A DNA stretch of 64,000 nt, taken from contig NC_063012.1 in the NCBI RefSeq assembly GCF_020509005.1, positions 11,098,001-11,162,000 of the forward strand, read 5' to 3'. The notes under the pieces are model-generated. The model ran no database searches. It saw nothing but the letters and a program-made list of their open reading frames with translations, and was not told where the DNA came from. Made by a program: the position numbers and the translations under genes. Positions 13,401 through 27,197 of the stretch are shown here, in pieces. Positions within the stretch are counted from its first letter, which is position 1. Each line of letters opens with the position of its first letter. Source of the stretch: Fulvia fulva (taxonomy: Eukaryota; Ascomycota; Dothideomycetes; Mycosphaerellales; Mycosphaerellaceae).

Positions 13401-14497
13401 GATACTACCCGATAGTATTGAAACAATCGACGATAGTAGTCCTACGTAAGCCGTAGAAGGAAGACTATACGTAGGTGAAGTCGTACCGCCTAATTACGCT
13501 CCTTAATACTCTTAGGAAAGCGCTTAAGAAGCTAGTTATAACGAGACTCTCCGAGGCGGTAGAGGAATACTCCCTACTCCCGGACACCTAGATAGGTACG
13601 CGCCTATAGCGATCGACGCTATCCGCGATAGAACTTATCACCTCTTAGGTAAAGGCTATCTAGTATAAGAATAGGGATAAGGTGGCATCCTTACTTAGCC
13701 TAGACATATCGGGAGCCTTCGACTACGTGTTATACCCGCGGCTACTCTATATCCTAAGGTCGAAAGGACTCCCTAAGTAGCTTGTCAACTTCGTACGGTC
13801 CTACCTCTAAAGCCGTAGCACGTCGATTCTAGTCGGCTAGTATAGAAGCCTATTTTAAGTAGTCTATACTAGAATCCCGTAAGGCTTAACGCTAGTACCT
13901 ATTCTATTTCTCTTCTTTATAGCGACGCTACTCCTAGCCCTAGAATCCTAGAACACCGCTACGAGCGGCTTCGTAGACAATACGAACATCCTAGCGTAGT
14001 CTTCCTTAACTAAGGAGAACTATAGGCTACTAGAAGAGAAGTATAAGATCTACGAGGACTAGGCTAGGAGGTACGGGGCTCGGTTTACCCTAGAAAAGTA
14101 CAATCTAATACACTTTACGCGCCGGCTACGGTTCTATAATATATAAGCTTCTATCTAGATATAGGGGTATACGACTAACCCGGCAAATTAGCTTAGGATC
14201 CTCGGACTATAGGTAGACCCGGCGCTACGGTAGAGGAAGTACGTATAGGTAATATTACGGAAAGCTATATAGAATATAGTATTATACTAGAGGCTTACTA
14301 CGTCTATATAGGGGGCGGACTTTCGGTAGTTACGACTTCTATATACGGCTATTATACGGCTAGTCCTTACCTATAGTAGCTAAGTATAGTTCTTAGGCGA
14401 GAGGGCCTACCTATCGAAGGGACTCGTCGCGCCGCTAGCGAAGATCTAAAACTAATGCCTAAGGAAGGTTACCGGGGTATATAAGTCGATACTAATA
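10455..14497 (+). mobile_element. LINE-2, 5' part (heavily RIPed)
   Basis: Collinear with LINE-1 at high identity but with nearly all CpA and TpG lost. ORF1 covers about 10640-11930 and ORF2 runs from about 11930 to the break. The endonuclease block GDFN is near 12351-12362, the PGPD block near 13306-13317. In the FVDD block near 13970 the second Asp codon reads AAT (VDN). The element is interrupted by LINE-3; the last 14 bases, 14484-14497, are its target duplication. Confidence 0.88.
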
Positions 14498-14564
14498 GAT
14501 AGATAGATTTGTTATTCCCCTGTTCTAGGACCCTATCCGGCCTATATAGGTATATATCTATTGT

Positions 14565-17500
14565 TATATATAAAGGGAAACCCGAATAGGTGAAAACCCT
14601 TCCCGCCCCCGACTACTCCTTATCTAGTTTAGCTTTCCCTCTAAACGTACGTAGTCTATATCACTACCCCGTTAGCCCCCGCTCCTAGCCGGTCTCGTCG
14701 CGCTACGTCGTATCCTCTCTTCCTATACTGTTCCTACTAGGCGGTACTGTTCTAGCTAGCCCTTCTCTAGTATCTAGTTCGTAATACGCCGTAGGTCCTT
14801 AGCGTTGTTAAGAAGTGCCCTAATCGTCCGGTTCCTCGCCTTTACTATCCACTCCCCCCTTCCTAGCGACTACCTCGGATAGACGAGGAGTACGTACCGT
14901 ACGTTCTAGGAGCGATAGCCGTAGGGGTAGCTAGTATTCGTGTATCCTAGAACCTTCCTCTATAATAGGTACCCCTAGAGGCCGATGTGTTCGCTTCGTA
15001 GTTAGGTTGCTATACTACTCTATACCCTCGTAAGGCGGTAGTAGATAAGCTTCGGGGGGTGCTTGACCGCGGATTTTGTAGCTAACTATTCCTTAGGTTA
15101 TCCCGCTAGCTAAGGGCGTCTACTATGCCCTACAACCTAGTTGTTCCACCTCTCTTTCTATAGTTGCTCTATAAACGATTTCTTACCTTCCTATTATATT
15201 ACTAGCTATTCGTCCCTTACCCGGTAGTTCGGCTCGTTTCCGGGTCGAATGCCCCTATACGCTAGTACTGATTCGCGGGCCCTTACGACTATACTAGCGA
15301 TGACCTTCTATACTAGGTACTATACCGACTTGCCTAAGTAGGAGGTCCGTAGTCCCTAGATATATAGGTCGATCGGCGGTATAGCGGTCTCGTACTTAAG
15401 CATCCTCGTTAGTATCGACTTATATACCCCGGTGACCTTCCTTAGGTATTGTTTTTAGATCTTCGCTAGCGGCGCGACGAGTCCCTTCGATAGGTAGGCC
15501 CTCTCGCCTAAGGACTACACTTGGCTACTATAGGTAAGGACTAGCCGTATAATAGCCGTATATAGAAGTCGTAACTACCGGAAGTCCGCCCCCTATATAG
15601 ACGTAGTGAGCCTCTAGTATAATGCTATATTCTGTTTAGCTTTCCGTAATATTGCCTATACGTACTTCCTCTACCGTAGCGCCGGGTCCACCTATAGTCC
15701 GAGGATCCTAAGCTAATTTGCCGGGTTAGTCGTGTGCCCCTATATCTAGATAGAAGCTTACATATTATAGAACCGTAGCCGGCGCGTAAAGTGTATTAGA
15801 TTGTACTTTTCTAGGGCAAACCGAGCCCCGTACCTTCTAGCCTAGTCCTCGTAGATCTTGTGCTTCTCTTCTAGTAGCCTATAGTTCTCCTTAGTCGAGG
15901 AAGACTACGCTAGGATGTTTATATCGTCTACGAAGCCGCTCGCAGCGGTGTTCTGGGATTCTAGGGCTAGGAGTAGCGTCGCTATAAAGAAGAGGAACAG
16001 AATAGGTACTAGCGTTAAGCCTTACGGGATTCTAGTATAGACTGCTTGAAATAGGCTTCTATACTAGCCGACTAGGATCGACGTACTACGGTTTTGGAGG
16101 TAGGACCGTACGAAGTTGACAAGCTACTTAGGGAGTCCTTTCGACCTTAGGATGTAGAGTAGCCGCGGGTATAACACGTAGTCGAAGGCTCCCGATATGT
16201 CTAGGCTAAGTAAGGAAGCCACCTTGTCCCTATTCTTATACTAGATAGCCTTTACCTAAGAGGTGATAAGTTCTATCGCGGATAGCGTCGATCGCTATAG
16301 GCGCGTACCTATCTAGGTGTCCGGGAGTAGGGAGTATTCCTCTACCGCCTCGGAGAGTCTCGTTATAACTAGCTTCTTAAGCGCCTTCCTAAGAGTGTTA
16401 AGGAGCGTAATTAGGCGGTACGACTTTACCTACGTATAGTCTTCCTTCTACGGCTTACGTAGGATTACTGTCGTCGATTGTTTAAAAGCTATCGGGTAGT
16501 ACCCGGTCTATAGGCAGGCGTTAAAGATCGCTATAACTACTAGGGCTAGTTGATCTCTACACTTCTTTAGTAGCTCGTTTAGGATCCTATCCGGCCCCGG
16601 GGCTTTCTTCGCCGGCAACTTCCTTAGTATAGCGGCAACTTCTCCCTCGGACACCTCCTATTAGACCGCGATGCTAGGGGCTAGGGGAGTAGAGCTGTTT
16701 ATATCGCTTAGATTAGCCTCGACTAGGGGCGGGAAGAACTTGCTAGCTAGTAGACGCGCCTTAGCCTCGGGGTTACTAACCGGGCCACTAGGCGATTATA
16801 GCGCTAGGATAGAGAAGGAGGGGCCCTATATAGGGTCCTATCGGGCCCATTTCGCTAGCTTCTACATCCTCTCTAGCTTGCCGGCGATTTCTTCTACTAT
16901 AGCCCTCTAGCCGACTACTTTCTCCCTCCGTATTATAGCTTTCTTCTGTTAGTATGCCTCCCTATATACGTTCTAGGCCTCCTCGCTATAGCTGCTCGTC
17001 TACACCCGGCGGGCTCTCCTTGCTTCTCTTACTACCGTAGTATACTCCGGCGTCTAGTATAGTTTAGACTATATCGTTAGTTAGGCAAGCGGAACGTAAA
17101 GTGAGGTCGCTTTTCTTATTTCGTCTATTAACCCCTAGACTACTTCGTATATCTCGTCTTTACTGTTGTATTACTACTACGCGATCTGGACTAGCCTCTT
17201 AGAGTTATCGAGGTACGCCTAGATGTTAGCCTAGTGGGCCTTTCCCTAGTTTAGCTTAGGGGTTCCCGCTAGTGTACGTTATATCTATGTCGTAATAGAG
17301 GTCCTGACTAGCATATAGTCTAACGACGCCTCGAGTTTATGTTCGATCCTATAGTAGGTTACCGTATAGTAGTAGCTATCTAAGATCTAGGAGAGGTCGA
17401 TCGTGCCTTAGAGTCCCCCTCTCTTCTAGGTACCTAGGTCCTTCGGGGTATTAAGGGCAATTACGTTGCTCGCTATCAAGTCGAGTACTTCGTCGGCTAT

Positions 17501-17975
17501 AGGGTGCGGCTATATAAGGCTTTCCTAGGAAGGGTAGTGTATATTAAAGTCTCCTACTACGATGTGGCACCCTTGTCTCTTAAGCGCACTGTCTAGGTGT
17601 CTATAGACCCCTAGGTCGCGGCTAGACCTCGAGGCTAGCGGTTATATATATAGGTTGTGTATCTAGGTACTACCTACGTAGAGGGAGGTAATATCGCCCC
17701 CGCCTTCTTCGTCTACGTAGTACACTACCTCCTAGTCGGATTCTAGTATGTCCTTACTAATATAGAAGCACGTGCGGGGTCTGCCGTCGCCTCGTAGGTA
17801 TGTCGTATAGCCTAGTGACTTATAGGTCGTTAGTCTCTTATAGTACGGGTTAATCTATAGCTCCTAGATTGTAAGGACGTAGTAGACTCGCGGGTCCGCC
17901 TCGTATAGGAAATGGTTCTAGACTATATCCTTACTATAGTTGACGTTATACTAGATGATACTAAGCGTGTCGAGG
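14565..17975 (-). pseudogene. LINE-3 ORF2 endonuclease-reverse transcriptase remnant
   Basis: Minus-strand homologue of LINE-1 ORF2. The reverse transcriptase FVDD is at about 15922-15936, the PGPD block near 16590, and the endonuclease GDFN block near 17545-17556. TAG stops interrupt the frame. Boundaries are by alignment with LINE-1. Confidence 0.8.
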
Positions 17976-17979
17976 CTAG

Positions 17980-19270
17980 TTATCGGTATCGACAATCATT
18001 TCCTCTATATCATCCTATATCCTACTACCCTATATATCCTAGTCTACGCCTATCGGCTATATACTAAAGGGGAGCCGGGCCTAGTTAGATTCCCTCGCCG
18101 TAGCTAGTAGAGCACGTGGCCTCCCGTACGCCCTAGGCTACGCATCCTTTATATCGTTCTCGGCCCTAGGGCGCTTATACCCGACCGCCGCTAGTTAGTT
18201 CCGGTATAGGCTAGCCTTACGGTCGCCGTAGAATCTTAGGGCGACGGTTCTATTTATAATTGCCTTGTTTTTCGCTAGTTTCCGCTATAGGCATTCCGTA
18301 CTATACGATAGGTAGTGCCCCGGACAGTTCGCGTACCGTCTCGTAGTCGATATATAGTCCCTAGACATATAGTCTCCTATATAGTTCGAGCAGGCCTGCT
18401 TGTTTATACACGTGTAGGTTTGGTGTCTATACTGTTAGTATTTGAAGCATTAGAGGACACGAAAGGATAAGGAGTGCTTTTCTACTATCTTAAGGCTATA
18501 TTACTAGACTAGGCCTTATTCTATCGCTAGATCCGCCGCTTTCGCGTCTTATAGCTATACTATTAGCGCCGAGGCCTTCTTACCTTCTAGCCATTTCCTA
18601 TAGAGCCAAGTCGCCTTCTAGATTAGAGAGTTAAGAGTGACCGGGTTGTCCTCTTAGAGAGCGCGTAGGTGACCCTAGTTAATTAGGTTAAACTCCTTAG
18701 GCATATCGTAGACTAGGATCGTGAATTGTTTCGTTAAGACCTTCGCTAATGCCGTAACCTTAGATGCCCACTATAGCTATGCCTCTAGGTACCTCCTAGT
18801 AGTAGTAGAGCTAGTATAGATCTATAGAGTGCCGTTAGACTATTAGTTCACTACGACCACCCCTAGTAAGTTAATTCGTTAGGCGAGCTCCTTGTTCGAT
18901 AGCTTCGCAACTTCGGCCTAGTCTTCCTTTACTATAATACGGATCGTAACTATATCGTGCGTTAGGCGGGGGCCTAGTATCGATGCCGCGACCGATGCCT
19001 AGCTATAGGGGTGTTAATTCCGGGTGGCCTTACTAATCGCCTAGGACGTCGTCCTTATTTCTTATTGCCCTCGGTAATACGACAGTACAAGCGCCGTACG
19101 TAGCTGAGTGATCATTACCTATAGAGACCGGTAAGGGAGCTAATCGTTAGTTTCTATACTTTTTACGTCCTCTATAAGTTACTACTAGTTGTCTTAGGGG
19201 GGCTTCGCCTATAGGGCCGTAGGCGCCGTTAGTACCGTAGCCTAGGCTACTATTACCTAGGAGTTGCCTA
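17980..19270 (-). pseudogene. LINE-3 ORF1 remnant
   Basis: Minus-strand homologue of LINE-1 ORF1. The Cys/His zinc-knuckle region lies around 18310-18450 and keeps more Cys and His codons than the copy in LINE-2. Stops and a missing clear ATG make it non-functional. Confidence 0.7.
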
Positions 19271-19453
19271 ATGTAGCTAGGCACCTCCGCGGCGTTTAGA
19301 GCTGAAGAAATAGGGTGAAGAGAGCTTCAAGCTGTCTAGATTAAATAAGGTAGAACTCCCTTAGTCCTAGGGGCAGTGGCCTACTTTGTATATCGTTAGA
19401 ATGGCCTTAATAAGATCTTTCGAATATGTCTTGTTTTAGCGTAGAGATCGATC

Positions 19454-20329
19454 AGTCGATACTAATAAGGATACTTAAGTACGAGACCGCTAGGCCGCCG
19501 ATCGACCTATATATCTAGGGACTACAGACCTCCTACTTAGGCAAGTCGGTATAGTACCTAGTATAGAAGGTTATCGCTAGTATAGTCGTAAGGGCCCGCG
19601 AATTAGTACTAGCGTATAAGGGCATTCGACCCGGAAACGAGCCGAACTACCGGGTAAGGGACGAATAGCTAGTAATACGATAGGAAGGAGAGAAATCGTT
19701 TATAGAGTAACTATAGAAAGAGAGGTAGAATAGCTAGGGTATAGGGTATAGTAGACGCCCTTAGCTAGTAGGATAACCTAAGGAATAGTTAGCTACGAAA
19801 TCCGCGGTCAAGTACCCCCCGAAGCTTATCTACTACCGCCTTACGAGGGTATAGAGTAGTATAGTAACCTAACTACGAAGCGAACATATCGGCCTCTAGG
19901 GGTACCTATTATAGAGGAAGGTTCTAGGATATACGAATACTAGCTGCCCCTACGGCTATTACTCCTAGAACGTACGGTACGTACTCCTCGTCTATCCGAG
20001 GTAGTCGCTAGGAAGGGGGGAGTAGATAGTAAAGGCGAGGAACCGGACGATTAGGGCACTTCTTAATAACGCTAAGGACCTACGGCGTATTACGAACTAG
20101 ATACTAGAGAAGGGCTAGCTAGAATAGTACCGCCTAGTAGGAGTAGTATAGGAAGAGAGGACACGGCGTAGCGCGACGAGACCGCCTAGGGGCGGGGGCT
20201 AACGGGGTAGTAATATAGACTACGTACGTTTAGAGGGAAAGCTAATCTAGATAAGGAGAAGTCGGGGGCGGGAAGGGTTTTTATCTATTCGGGTTTCCCT
20301 TTATATATAACAATAGATATATACCTATA
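19454..20329 (+). mobile_element. LINE-2, 3' part (lacks its extreme 3' end)
   Basis: This continues LINE-2 after LINE-3, starting with the second copy of the 14-bp duplication (19454-19467), and carries the ORF2 C-terminus. It stops about 45 bp short of the 3' tail seen in LINE-1, where Gypsy-B sequence begins. The tail was not found elsewhere in the window. Confidence 0.85.
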
Positions 20330-20513
20330 TATTACGGGTAGCCCGCGACCCCCTACTATAGCTACGTCGGCCCGGCTAAACCGCGGACCTTCCGTATCGG
20401 GTTAGCGCGGCTTAGCTTTACTTTATAACTTCGCCGCGCCTCGCGCTCCTTATCCGTAGCTTCGTAGAATAATAACTATCTCTCTCGGACCCTATAGTAC
20501 GCGCGCCCTTATA
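20330..20513 (+). repeat. Gypsy-B 5' LTR (184 bp)
   Basis: Same family as 9919-10102: starts TATTACGGG and ends CCCTTATA. Left flank is CTATA in LINE-2. The right side opens into a gag-pol interior on the plus strand. Confidence 0.88.
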
Positions 20514-20539
20514 GTTTATTCTACTAGCCTACCTAGATT

Positions 20540-22750
20540 ACGGATCTAGGTAAGGGACGCGTAATAATAGGAATAGACTTATAGAACTAAAGAACACGTA
20601 ACTACGAGCGGGTAGTAGAACACGGTAAGGCGCTAAGTACGTAGATACCTAGGGAAGTCAACGCCGCGAAGACCTTAGTAATAGCGATAGGTCGTATTAA
20701 CAACTACACTATAACGAGTTAGTAGGACTTATAGACCTAGAACGGTATACTACTACCGGTAAAGCCCTTAGGTAAGCGTATATCTCTTTTCCTAGATCTC
20801 TTATCTTTTCTATAGTCCTAGACTTAAGATAATAACTGGCGTATTACGATTAATACCGGCGTCGCTCTTTAGTAGGAGTTAGATATAGTATAGGAGAAGG
20901 TACTTAATAGGGAATAGAGAGGCGCTATTAACTTTATAGAACTCTACGAGCCAAAGGAGTACTAGGAGAAGGGTAGCGACGACATACTACCTATTTACTA
21001 CTCCCTCGACGAAGCCGAATATATCCCCGCTAGCGATTTCTAGAACGTCGACGCGAACGACCTCGCCGAGTTAGTCCGAGACTATCCTAAGACTTTATAC
21101 GACTTTATCCTACGAGGATTTAATACCGCGTAGACCGCTACCGAGTAAGTCGACGTCTTATAACGTATAAACGCCCTCTAGAACGACTAGTACCGTAACC
21201 TCTACGCCGAATACGACCGTATCTATTAGATACTTAGAACCGAGAAGTCCGCCTTATAGAAGATAGTATAGGATCTTAAGAACGTACTAGACCTAGCTAA
21301 GATAAAGGAGGTCTAGGACATGTATAAGTAAGCTAATAATCTATATAAGCAATTTTACGATCTTAGCAAAAAGTAGAAGAAGAAGGTATAAGAGGCTAAG
21401 AAGAAGACATAAGATACTAAGAGTATAAACTAGGCGTTATAGAAGGAGATCGATGACTTAAAGACCCGACTCTAAGCTATAGAGGACAATACTACTAACG
21501 GTAATAGGCGTCGAGGCCGTAGTCCGTTACGCTCGCGCTCTTACCCGTAAGAGACCTCCCTCGAGAAACTTTAGCGTATATATCGTAAAGCCGCTACCGG
21601 GGGCGGTAGGGGTAGTAGTAGAGATAACGATAATAATGACGGCCTAGGCCGTAGCGATAAGGATAAGGATCAAGGCCGTAATCGCCGCCGTAACTAGCGC
21701 TAAGAGACGGTACGTACTAGAGGAGGACGTACTAATCGTATATAGACACCGCTAGTAGACCTCGCTAAGCGTCTTATTAACATCGACCGTACCTTAGAGC
21801 GTAGTATAGAGATCGGTAAGGGAGTACTAGATCCTAAGAAGTTTAAGAACGATACCGACCTATCTTTCGATAGTTAGTATACGAGTATCCTACTAAAGCT
21901 TATAGTAGCGACCTTCCGTACCGAGTGAATACCCTCCGCTTCCTATATAGATAGACTAATAGTAAAGTCTAGACTACTATTTAGCTACGTATCCCTATCC
22001 TAGGACATTAGTTATATAACGAGTTTAGTACCGGCGAGGAGCTACTAGACTAGATAACTCGATAGTACGGCACCCGGAACAAAGCTATAAAGGCTATAGT
22101 CGATATTATAACCTATAAGTAGTAGTAGAAGGAATCCTTTATCGCATTCTTCGCACGTTACTCGAAGTTACGTGCCTAGATAGACTAGGGGGATAACACC
22201 GAGCTAATACTTTTCCGTAACCGCCTAAACCGTAAGTACTTCGTTAAGACATTTAGCAACCGAGAGGTTAACCGTTACCTAAATAGTATATAGGATGTTA
22301 TTAAGGAGTATACCGAGTTAGACGAAACCTTCTACGAGACCGAGTAGCTATACCCTTAGTAGGATAATAACCGCCCTCGTAGTAGCGGCGGAGGAGGTAA
22401 CTAGAACCTAGGCCCGACTAGTAACGTAATAACTACTATAGCTACCGTAGCTAGCGCGACCGGCGCGATCGTATAGCGCCTACTATAGTACTTAGGTATT
22501 AAGAAGAAGGAAGACTTGCTAGTATACCTTTAGAATCTACTACCGCTTAACCGCGAGGGTCGTAAAGATCTAAAGAAGTAGAGTAAGTACTTCCGTTACC
22601 GTACCGGACTATATATTACTAGTAACCCCGAGTACGAGATATACGGCTATAACGGCGACTACCGCCTACCTCGACTACGTAACGCGACTCCGAACTTAAG
22701 CGCCCTCGCTACCGAGTAGGGAAATGCCGGGGCTACTACCTAAGTATAGT
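20540..22750 (+). pseudogene. Gypsy-B gag remnant
   Basis: Reads as a Gypsy-type Gag in pieces, with a Lys/Glu-rich coiled-coil-like stretch near 21230-21480, an Arg/Ser and Gly-rich linker near 21500-21700, and a retrotransposon Gag core near 22030-22350 (EFSTGEELLDQITRQYGT is readable with TAGs taken as Gln). A degraded zinc knuckle near 22575-22625 reads KYFRYRTGLYITS, where Cys and His positions have become Tyr, as TGY-to-TAY and CAY-to-TAY changes would produce. Several frame changes are needed, so small indels are likely as well as RIP. Confidence 0.72.
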
Positions 22751-22999
22751 AGATAGTAGTTAGAACAAGAATTAGAAAGAGTATAAGATCGAGAGGTATA
22801 GAATGTAAGAGACGGACTATAGCGGAGAACTTAAGATATCGGCCTATATATTAGAACTATAGTTGCCGGATATATACCCTTATATAGTACTGCCTATAAT
22901 AATATAAAATAGAAAGGTACGAGGCCTACTAGATTCTACTTTAACCTCTCTCTTTCTCGATTAGAAATATATTTATAAACATAACATCCCTCTAATACC

Positions 23000-25900
23000 C
23001 CTAGTTTAGAGCAAGAACTTGATACTAGGTAATAGGAAGGCGAGTACTAGACGTATTATATACGTAGCCTTAGTCGACGTTATTATCGGCGGTTGTTATT
23101 ACGAGTAAATAATATACTACGTAACCGACCTCGAATACAAGATCGTCCTCGGCCTACTTTAGTTAAGCTAGTACAACCCTAACATCTTCTAGGAAACCGG
23201 CAAAGTAGCCCTTAGATCAGACTACTACTTTAGTCACTATCTTCGTAGGAAGACTTCGATAACAGTTTAGTCCCTAAACTACTAATACCGGTAACGTACG
23301 AAATACGGACTAGAGCCCTTTACTAGGGAGTCGCTAGGATTTACGGTAGGAGGGGCGGAGTTAAACGTCTCGTCCTTATATATAGACGACGATAAGAAAG
23401 TGGATTATTAAGGCGACAGTCGTTACGCTTAGGAGATATATACGTACCGGCCTAGGGCCGAGTGCTTCTATATTCTACCTACTAGTAACGAGTCTAGCGG
23501 AACGGATAGTAACGGCGAGTTAAAGCTAAGCGCAATGTTAGCTAACGACCTTAATCAGTTCCTAAATAAGCAATTTAACTATAACCCGAAGGAGAAGCTT
23601 CCGCCCGAGTACTATTATATTACGGACGCGTTCTTAGCTAAAGACTATAAAGGGCTCCCGCCTTATAGGCCGGGCATTAACTATAAAATCTATATTAAGC
23701 CCGACGGCCTATAAGAGCCTCCTTACCGCAAACCCTATAGGCTTGTACCGTAAGAGAATAAAGTAGTCAAGAAATAGGTCACTAAGTAGGAGAGCGAAGG
23801 GAAAGTCCGTAAGGCTAGTTAGAAGACAACCTAGTCCCTAGCTTCTATTCTAGTAGTACGTAAGCTAGGAGGAGGACTCCGAGTATATATTAACTATCGA
23901 GGGCTAAATATAATAACTATTAAGAACAGGTACCCTATACCTTTGATCTAGGAAACCCTTAATAGGATATATAGCAAGAAGTACTTCACGAAGCTAGACA
24001 TCGTCGTAGCCTTTAATAAGCTTTGTATTACCGAGGGGTATAAATAGCTAATAGCGTTCGCTACGCGGTACGGAGTATACGAATGTCTAGTCTTACCGTT
24101 TAGTCTATATAACGGCCCGGTATCGTTTTAGTTATATATTAACAGTGTGCTATAGGAACACTCTAACGACTTCGTATCGGTATACCTAGATAATGTGCTG
24201 ATTTTTAGCGACATACTCGAAGAATATATCGAGTACGTAACGAAGGTTTTAACAAAACTACGCGATACCGGGTTGACCGTAGATATTAACAAATACGAAT
24301 TCTATTAGTAGAGAGTCAAATACCTAGGCCTAATCATTACGCTAGAAGGCATTAAAATAGACCCCGATCAGCTAGAATATATCTAAAGCTAGGAGGCTCT
24401 AACTAACCTAAAGGATATATAAGCGTTCCTAGGCTTTACTAACTTCTATAGACGGTTTATTAAAGCGTTCTTACGACGTATATCGCCGCTAACCAACTTG
24501 ACCAAGTCTAATAGCCCTAGTAACTATAAGAACAGAAGAATCGATTAGATACTAGGGTACTAGAAGGCGTTTAACGTATTAAAGGTAGTATTTAGTAAAG
24601 CGGGCATATTAGTATATTACGTACCGGGGAGGTAGATAGTCGTTAAGACGGACTTCTCGGATTTTGTTAATACCGGCGTCCTCTCCTAATATAACGAAGA
24701 AGGCGTCCTATACCCGGGAGCGTTTTACTCTAAGAAGTTGAGTCTATAAGAGTATAACTATAAGATCTACGATAAGGAGCTATTAGCTATTATTAAGGCG
24801 TTTAAAGAGTAGAGGCCTAAATTGGCCTACGAAGTAGATAATGACACTATCGAACCGGTCAAAGTGTTTATAGATCATAAGAACCTAGAGTACTTTATAA
24901 CGACGAAGTAGCTTAATCGACGTTAGGCGAGGTAGGCTAAGTTCCTCTCTTAGTTTAACTTCCGTATCGTCTATAGGCCCGGTGTTTAAGGCATAAAGCT
25001 AGATAGTCTAACGAGACGTAGCTAGGACCTTCTATAGGGGGTAGACGATCCGCGTAATTAGTATTAGTACTAGACGTTACTACCGCCTAAGCGATTCCTT
25101 AAGATCGACTCTATACGCGTAACCGTAGAAGATGTTACTAAAGAGACGGAAACTCCGCTAAACCTAGAAGTAACAGAATTTATACTAGCCGAAGCCGCTA
25201 TACCGGTAGAAGCTACTACCGTATCGAAGCCTACGATAGAGGCTAATTACGAGGCTAAACTCGAGTATCGAATAGTAATAGCGTACGCCGTAGACTAGGA
25301 GCTTAAGGTAGTAATGAAGATGCTAGAGAAAGGTAACGTAATCCCGCTACTTCTTTAAAAGGCGAAGGTATACCTAGTATACTATAAGGTAGAAGGAGAT
25401 ATACTCTACGTCCGTAATTAGTACGGCGACTAGAGCTTATAGGTACCGGATAACTAGAAGCTATAGACTCGAATAGTAAAGATAAACTACGACGTACTAG
25501 TAGTAGGCCATCCTAGTAGAGCCCGTATATATAAGCTTATAGTACGTAAATTTTACTAGCCTAGCTTAGTAAGATTAGTACGTAGATATACCGTAAATTG
25601 CCGAGTATACCGTACGACGAAATCTCTATATACCTAACCACCTAGATTATTACATCTACTTTCTATACTAGAACGACCTTAGCGCTATATATTAGTCGAC
25701 TTTATAGTAGACTTACTAGATAGCGAACTCGGCGGTATAACTTATAATAACATTATAACCGTTACGGACCGCCTAACGAAAGAAGTAGCACTTATTCCTA
25801 TTAGAGCTATAATAGCGAAGAATATAGCGCGCCTATTCTTAAAGTACGTATTTAGTCGATATAGGCTCCCGGACACGATCACCTCTAATAGAGGGAAACA

Positions 25901-27001
25901 GTTCATCGCAACTTTCTAGAAGTAGTTATATAAGATACTACGGATTTAATGTAAGCTAAGTTCATTATATTATCCCGAGACGGACGGTTAGTCTAAGCGT
26001 ACTAATTAGAATATAGAATAGTACTTACGCGCCTACGTTAATAAGGTATAGAGCGACTAGGCTAAATAGCTATACCTAGCTTAGTTTACTATTAATAACT
26101 ACGTATTAGAGACTACCGGTGTCTTACCTTTCTTCGTAAACCTTAGATATAACCCCGAGTTTACGGAACGTATCGACTTATAGGTAGGCGGGGATCGCCG
26201 CTAGATAACGACTCTTTAGCGACTCGATAGTAAATCCGCCGAAGCATTCGCCTAACGTCTTTACGAGCTACATCAGTTCCTCTAAGAGAATATAAGAATG
26301 TCCTAAGCCTTATAAGCTAAGGCCGCTAACCGATATCGCCGTATCTCGCCCGACTATAAGGTAGGCGATTAGGTGTTCCTTAGTACGAAGAATATCCGTA
26401 CGATACGCCCTTCTAAGAAACTAGATCGACGATATACTAGACTATACTAGATCGTAAAAGTTATACCCTCGAAGCTCTCCTATAAGCTAAAGCTCTCCGA
26501 TACGTTAGCTAGACTCGACAACTATTTCTATACGTTACTACTATAGCGCGCCGACAATACTAACCTACCGCCGCTAGAGGGACAGTACCTTATACCGCCG
26601 CTACCCGTAGTTATAGTTCCTAATACGACGGAAGCTAATACCGAGGCCGACATTATAGCGGTACCCGCGGCGATTAAGTACGAGGTAGATAAGATCTTAG
26701 ATATATATACGAGGAAGCGTACTAGGAAGGTAAAGAAGGAGTATAAGCGTAAGGTCGATATATAGTATAAGGTACGATAGGTCGGATATTAGGATATAGA
26801 GGATAGTAAAACTTAGTAACCTACTAAGGACCTATTTACGAGGGTAGCCGCTACTATTATAGACTTTTACTATAACCGGCCGGAGTTGTCTACGCCTATA
26901 GGTTTCGTAGCTCTATCTAACTAGTTACCGCTAGACGCTAAGGTGCTCGGACTTAATACGATTAGGATTAATAGAGACACCGTTACGAATAAGTCGACTC
27001 G
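23000..27001 (+). pseudogene. Gypsy-B pol remnant (protease?-RT-RNase H-integrase-chromodomain)
   Basis: A Ty3/Gypsy chromovirus polyprotein. In one frame I read reverse transcriptase ([13 protein letters not shown] near 23870-23910; FTKLDIVVAFNK near 23985), the catalytic box as YLDN at 24183-24194 (YLDD expected), RNase H (YDKELLAIIKAFKE near 24765-24815), integrase with first Asp at 25698-25700 (VDFIVDL), the second Asp changed (TSNRG, Asn codon 25887-25889), the third block YPETDGQS near 25970, and a chromodomain near 26680-26880. Both Asp-to-Asn changes are G-to-A. I could not place the protease confidently (about 23000-23300). Gypsy-C interrupts the end; the tail resumes at 39146. Confidence 0.85.
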
Positions 27002-27197
27002 TGTCACGGTATAGCCCTACGGCCTACGGCCTTCGGGTCACGTGACTTTGTGAATATGACGTAACGCCTCGGCTCGGCGAACGTCGCGCTTATCTTTAAT
27101 ACGCGCCTTAGCTAGAACTTCTCTTCTCCGTAGAACTTATTCGATTACTTAGCTACGACACCCTTTTACCTACCGAGAGCAGCCTAGACCCGTATTA
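27002..27197 (+). repeat. Gypsy-C 5' LTR (196 bp)
   Basis: Starts TGTCACGG and ends CCCGTATTA. It keeps CACGTGACTTTGTG where the 3' copy has CATATAACTTCGTA, so this LTR carries fewer RIP changes. Confidence 0.93.

Larger units (their letters stand above)
14498..19453 (-). mobile_element. LINE-3, inverted inside LINE-2
   Basis: A near full-length LINE in the opposite orientation to its host. It begins on the plus strand with the reverse complement of the tail (AGATAGATAGATTT) and ends near the 5' terminus at 19453. The target duplication AGTCGATACTAATA (14 bp) lies at 14484-14497 and 19454-19467. RIP is milder than in LINE-2, consistent with later arrival. Confidence 0.92.
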
